A stretch of 59,334 nucleotides of DNA. Source: Gammaproteobacteria bacterium. GTDB lineage: Bacteria; Pseudomonadota; Gammaproteobacteria; Thiohalomonadales; Thiohalomonadaceae. Within the stretch, counting starts at the first letter, position 1; every line of letters begins with the position of its first letter. Position numbers and translations under genes: made by a program. The stretch is from positions 1-59,334 of the forward strand of contig JANJXC010000037.1 of assembly GCA_024709225.1 (NCBI GenBank), given 5' to 3'. Shown here piece after piece: positions 57,640 through 59,334 of this stretch. A model generated the notes under the pieces. That model was not told the origin of the DNA. It was given only the letters and a program-made list of their open reading frames with translations, and did not search any database.

Positions 57640-58791
57640 TTACAAACAAAACCGCTGAATCAGCCCCTTTAATATCCCCACCATGGGATCGATCCGCTCC
57701 AGCGCCAGGAATTCGTCCGGCTGGTGCGCCTGGGCGATGTCGCCGGGACCGAGGATGATGGTGTCCATGCCGAGGCGGTTCAGATAGGGGCCTTCGGTGC
57801 AGAAGGCGACGGCCTCGGCGTCGTGGCCGGTGAGCTGTTCGGCGGTCTGCACGATGGCCGAGGTGGCCGGGGTATGCATGGCCGGGGTGCCGTGGAACAG
57901 GCGCCGCACCTCCAGCTGCAGGCCGCTGCCGGCCAGGGTCTCGCCCAGGCGTTGTTCCATGGTGGCGCGCAGCTCGTCCAGCTCCATGCCGGGCAACGGG
58001 CGCAGGTCGATGTGCAGGTCGCACTGGCCGCAGATGCGGTTGGGATTGTCGCCGCCGTGGATGTGGCCCAGGTTGAGGGTGGGCACCGGCACGCTGAAGC
58101 GCGGGTCGCGGTGGTCGCGCTGCAGTTCGCCGCGCCAGGCCAGCAGTTCGCCGATGACCTTGTGCATGCCTTCCAGGGCGCTGTTGCCGAGGCTGGGATC
58201 GCTGGAATGGCCGGAGCGGCCGGTGAGGCGGATCCCTTCCATGATGATCCCCTTGTGGGCGTTGATGGGCCTGAGTCCGGTGGGCTCGCCGATGACGGCA
58301 TGGCGCGCCCGCGGCCGCCCCAGCTCCACCAGGGCCTGAGCGCCTTCCATGGAACTTTCCTCGTCGGCGGTGGCGAGGAGGATCAGCGGCTGTTTCAGGT
58401 CGCCGGCCCGCAGGCCGCGCGCCGCCTCGATGGCAAGGGCGAAAAAGCCCTTCATGTCCGAGGTGCCGAGGCCGTAGTAGCGGCCGTCCGCCTCGGTGAG
58501 GCGGAACGGGTCGTGATTCCAGCGCCCCTCGTCGTAGGGCACGGTGTCGGTATGGCCGGCCAGCACCAGCCCGCCCGGCCCCCCGCCCAGGGTGGCGATG
58601 AGGTTGGCCTTGTGCGGCTGGGACGGCAGCGGCAACACCTCCACCTGGAAGCCCATGCCGGAAAGCCATACTGCCAGCAGGTCGATGACCGGACGGTTGC
58701 TGGTGTCGAATTCCGGGCTGACGCTGCTCATCGAGGGGGCGGCGATCAGGGCGGCGAGCATGGCGCGGAGGGAGGGCGGCGGTGTGGTCAT
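57640..58791 (-). CDS. argE: Acetylornithine deacetylase
   Basis: M20-family zinc hydrolase that removes the acetyl group from N-acetylornithine in the linear arginine pathway. 383 residues. Metal and catalytic blocks: LAGHTDTVPYD, GLGTSDMKGFFA, ATADEESSMEGA, VIGEPTGL and the C-terminal GPGDIAQAHQPDEFL. The presence of argE with argA indicates the non-cyclic (linear) version of the pathway. ATG 58791; GCATG-CCCC-CATGC dyad (58829-58842) lies upstream but no ArgR box was recognised. Confidence 0.96.
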   Translation of the reverse strand: MTTPPPSLRAMLAALIAAPSMSSVSPEFDTSNRPVIDLLAVWLSGMGFQVEVLPLPSQPHKANLIATLGGGPGGLVLAGHTDTVPYDEGRWNHDPFRLTEADGRYYGLGTSDMKGFFALAIEAARGLRAGDLKQPLILLATADEESSMEGAQALVELGRPRARHAVIGEPTGLRPINAHKGIIMEGIRLTGRSGHSSDPSLGNSALEGMHKVIGELLAWRGELQRDHRDPRFSVPVPTLNLGHIHGGDNPNRICGQCDLHIDLRPLPGMELDELRATMEQRLGETLAGSGLQLEVRRLFHGTPAMHTPATSAIVQTAEQLTGHDAEAVAFCTEGPYLNRLGMDTIILGPGDIAQAHQPDEFLALERIDPMVGILKGLIQRFCL

Positions 58792-59334
58792 GGCGGCGGT
58801 TTTGGGTGGTGGATGTGCGTAGTGTAATGCATGGGGGCATGCTAGATTGATCAGCGTTGTTTTGACGATCTATAAAAGGATGTTTGTGCGCTGCGCGCGG
58901 GTTGATAGGGTCGGGGTTCCGCCCCCGTACGACGTGTTACTTTCTTTTGCACGGCCAAAAGAAAGTAACCAAAGAAAAGGCCGCCCGACTCCCGCGCCGC
59001 TATCGCGGTGCCCTGTGCTTCTCGCCCGAATCGGCGCTCGCCTACGCGTCTTCCTGACGCGAAGGCGAGGACAGGCCATCCCTGGCCTGTCCCCTGCGGG
59101 CTTGATCCGATTCGGGCTGCGATGCGCGGCGCGGCAGACGGGGTGAAAGTCAAAACCAAAACCCAAAGGAAAAAACAGTGTGCGCTTTGCGCGCACCTCA
59201 CAGCGCGATGCCGCAGGCGAGCCGGGTTTGCTTTTCAAACCCCTTTGTCTTGCCGAGCAACGCAGCCTGGAGCGGAACCGCCCGCAGGGGGCGCGCCATG
59301 GATGGCGCGCATTCCTCCGTCAGCACAGGGACGT
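58792..59334. other. Gene-free, palindrome-rich repeat region to window edge
   Basis: No credible gene. Contents: leader of argE (to about 58880), a GTGCGCTGCGCGC motif at 58885-58897, a perfect 14-bp inverted repeat GTTACTTTCTTTTG / CAAAAGAAAGTAAC at 58936-58969 with loop CACGGC, a palindrome around GAAGGCGAGG/CGCTCGCCTACGCG at 59036-59070, GTGCGCTTTGCGCGCAC at 59179-59196, GGGTTTG-CTTTT-CAAACCC near 59224, and GCGCGCCAT-GGATGGCGCGC at 59290-59310. The GTTACTTTCTTTTG block followed by AACCAAAGAAAAGGC is a recurring intergenic sequence of gammaproteobacterial genomes that is often mis-annotated as small ORFs. The element probably continues beyond the window. Confidence 0.7.
58936..58969. repeat. 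Perfect 14-bp inverted repeat
   Basis: GTTACTTTCTTTTG (58936-58949), loop CACGGC, CAAAAGAAAGTAAC (58956-58969). Transcribed in either direction it forms a long A/T-rich stem, unlike the GC-rich REP hairpins elsewhere in the window. Confidence 0.9.

Noticed and set aside
57485-58840. Upstream continuation of the argA frame, which would give an 890-residue protein
   Set aside because: The extension runs through a repeat and argE in another frame; GTG 57484 has a good ribosome binding site and matches ArgA.
58847-59238. Several overlapping 99-122 residue open frames
   Set aside because: All are translations of the palindromic repeat region, in both strands, with no ribosome binding site or family character.

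Overview
The window is a GC-rich, gene-dense chromosomal segment of a gammaproteobacterium. The evidence is the maf-rng-yhdP block, the rppH-ptsP pair, tamA-tamB, a classical two-domain argA with argE, dam, and Pseudomonas-like REP palindromes. It resembles the Chromatiales/Ectothiorhodospiraceae type of genome, but the genus cannot be fixed from this sequence alone. No rRNA, tRNA, CRISPR array, prophage or transposase gene was seen.

Layout. 1-5867: 3' part of maf, rng and yhdP. 5891-8000: a small secreted protein, then cobU and cobT. 8211-17277: a signalling block with a haem-binding-type GGDEF-EAL protein, a NarX-like kinase, two paralogous NarL-like regulators, a free-standing CZB zinc-sensor protein and a PAS-GGDEF-EAL protein. 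17417-25690: cobC, cobS, pepN, a CZB-PAS-GGDEF cyclase on the minus strand, a second small CZB protein, cbiB and cobD. 25705-27656: ankyrin protein, Rossmann-fold protein and a DUF2322-like protein. 35420 down to 27842 on the minus strand: a cobalamin riboswitch followed by btuB, tonB, pduO-type ATR, a BtuF-like protein, cobO, btuF and cobQ. 35529-42074: tamA, tamB and an orphan ParA. 43897 down to 42162: btuC and btuD. 46748 down to 43989: a Cache-PAS-GGDEF cyclase. 46803-51228: HAD phosphatase, a ccdAB toxin-antitoxin pair, rppH and ptsP. 51293-58791: a YdjM-like membrane protein, an acidic protein, PAS-HD-GYP, EAL-HDOD, dam, argA and argE. 58792-59334: a gene-free, palindrome-rich repeat region.

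Function. Two themes are interleaved. The first is corrinoid uptake and late cobalamin synthesis: BtuB/TonB/BtuF/BtuCD import, two unrelated adenosyltransferases, CobQ, CbiB, CobD, and the complete CobU-CobT-CobS-CobC nucleotide-loop pathway. No corrin-ring genes are in the window. The second is cyclic-di-GMP and two-component signalling: six GGDEF/EAL/HD-GYP proteins and three CZB domains.

The least expected signal is in the intergenic DNA. At least nine gaps carry tracts with a strict 7-base period (units such as AGTTRCA, TACAAGA, CCCCTAG). Several are built as two complementary arms around a GC-rich core, and they sit against the start or stop codons of unrelated genes. REP palindromes are also common and provide the stop codons of several genes.
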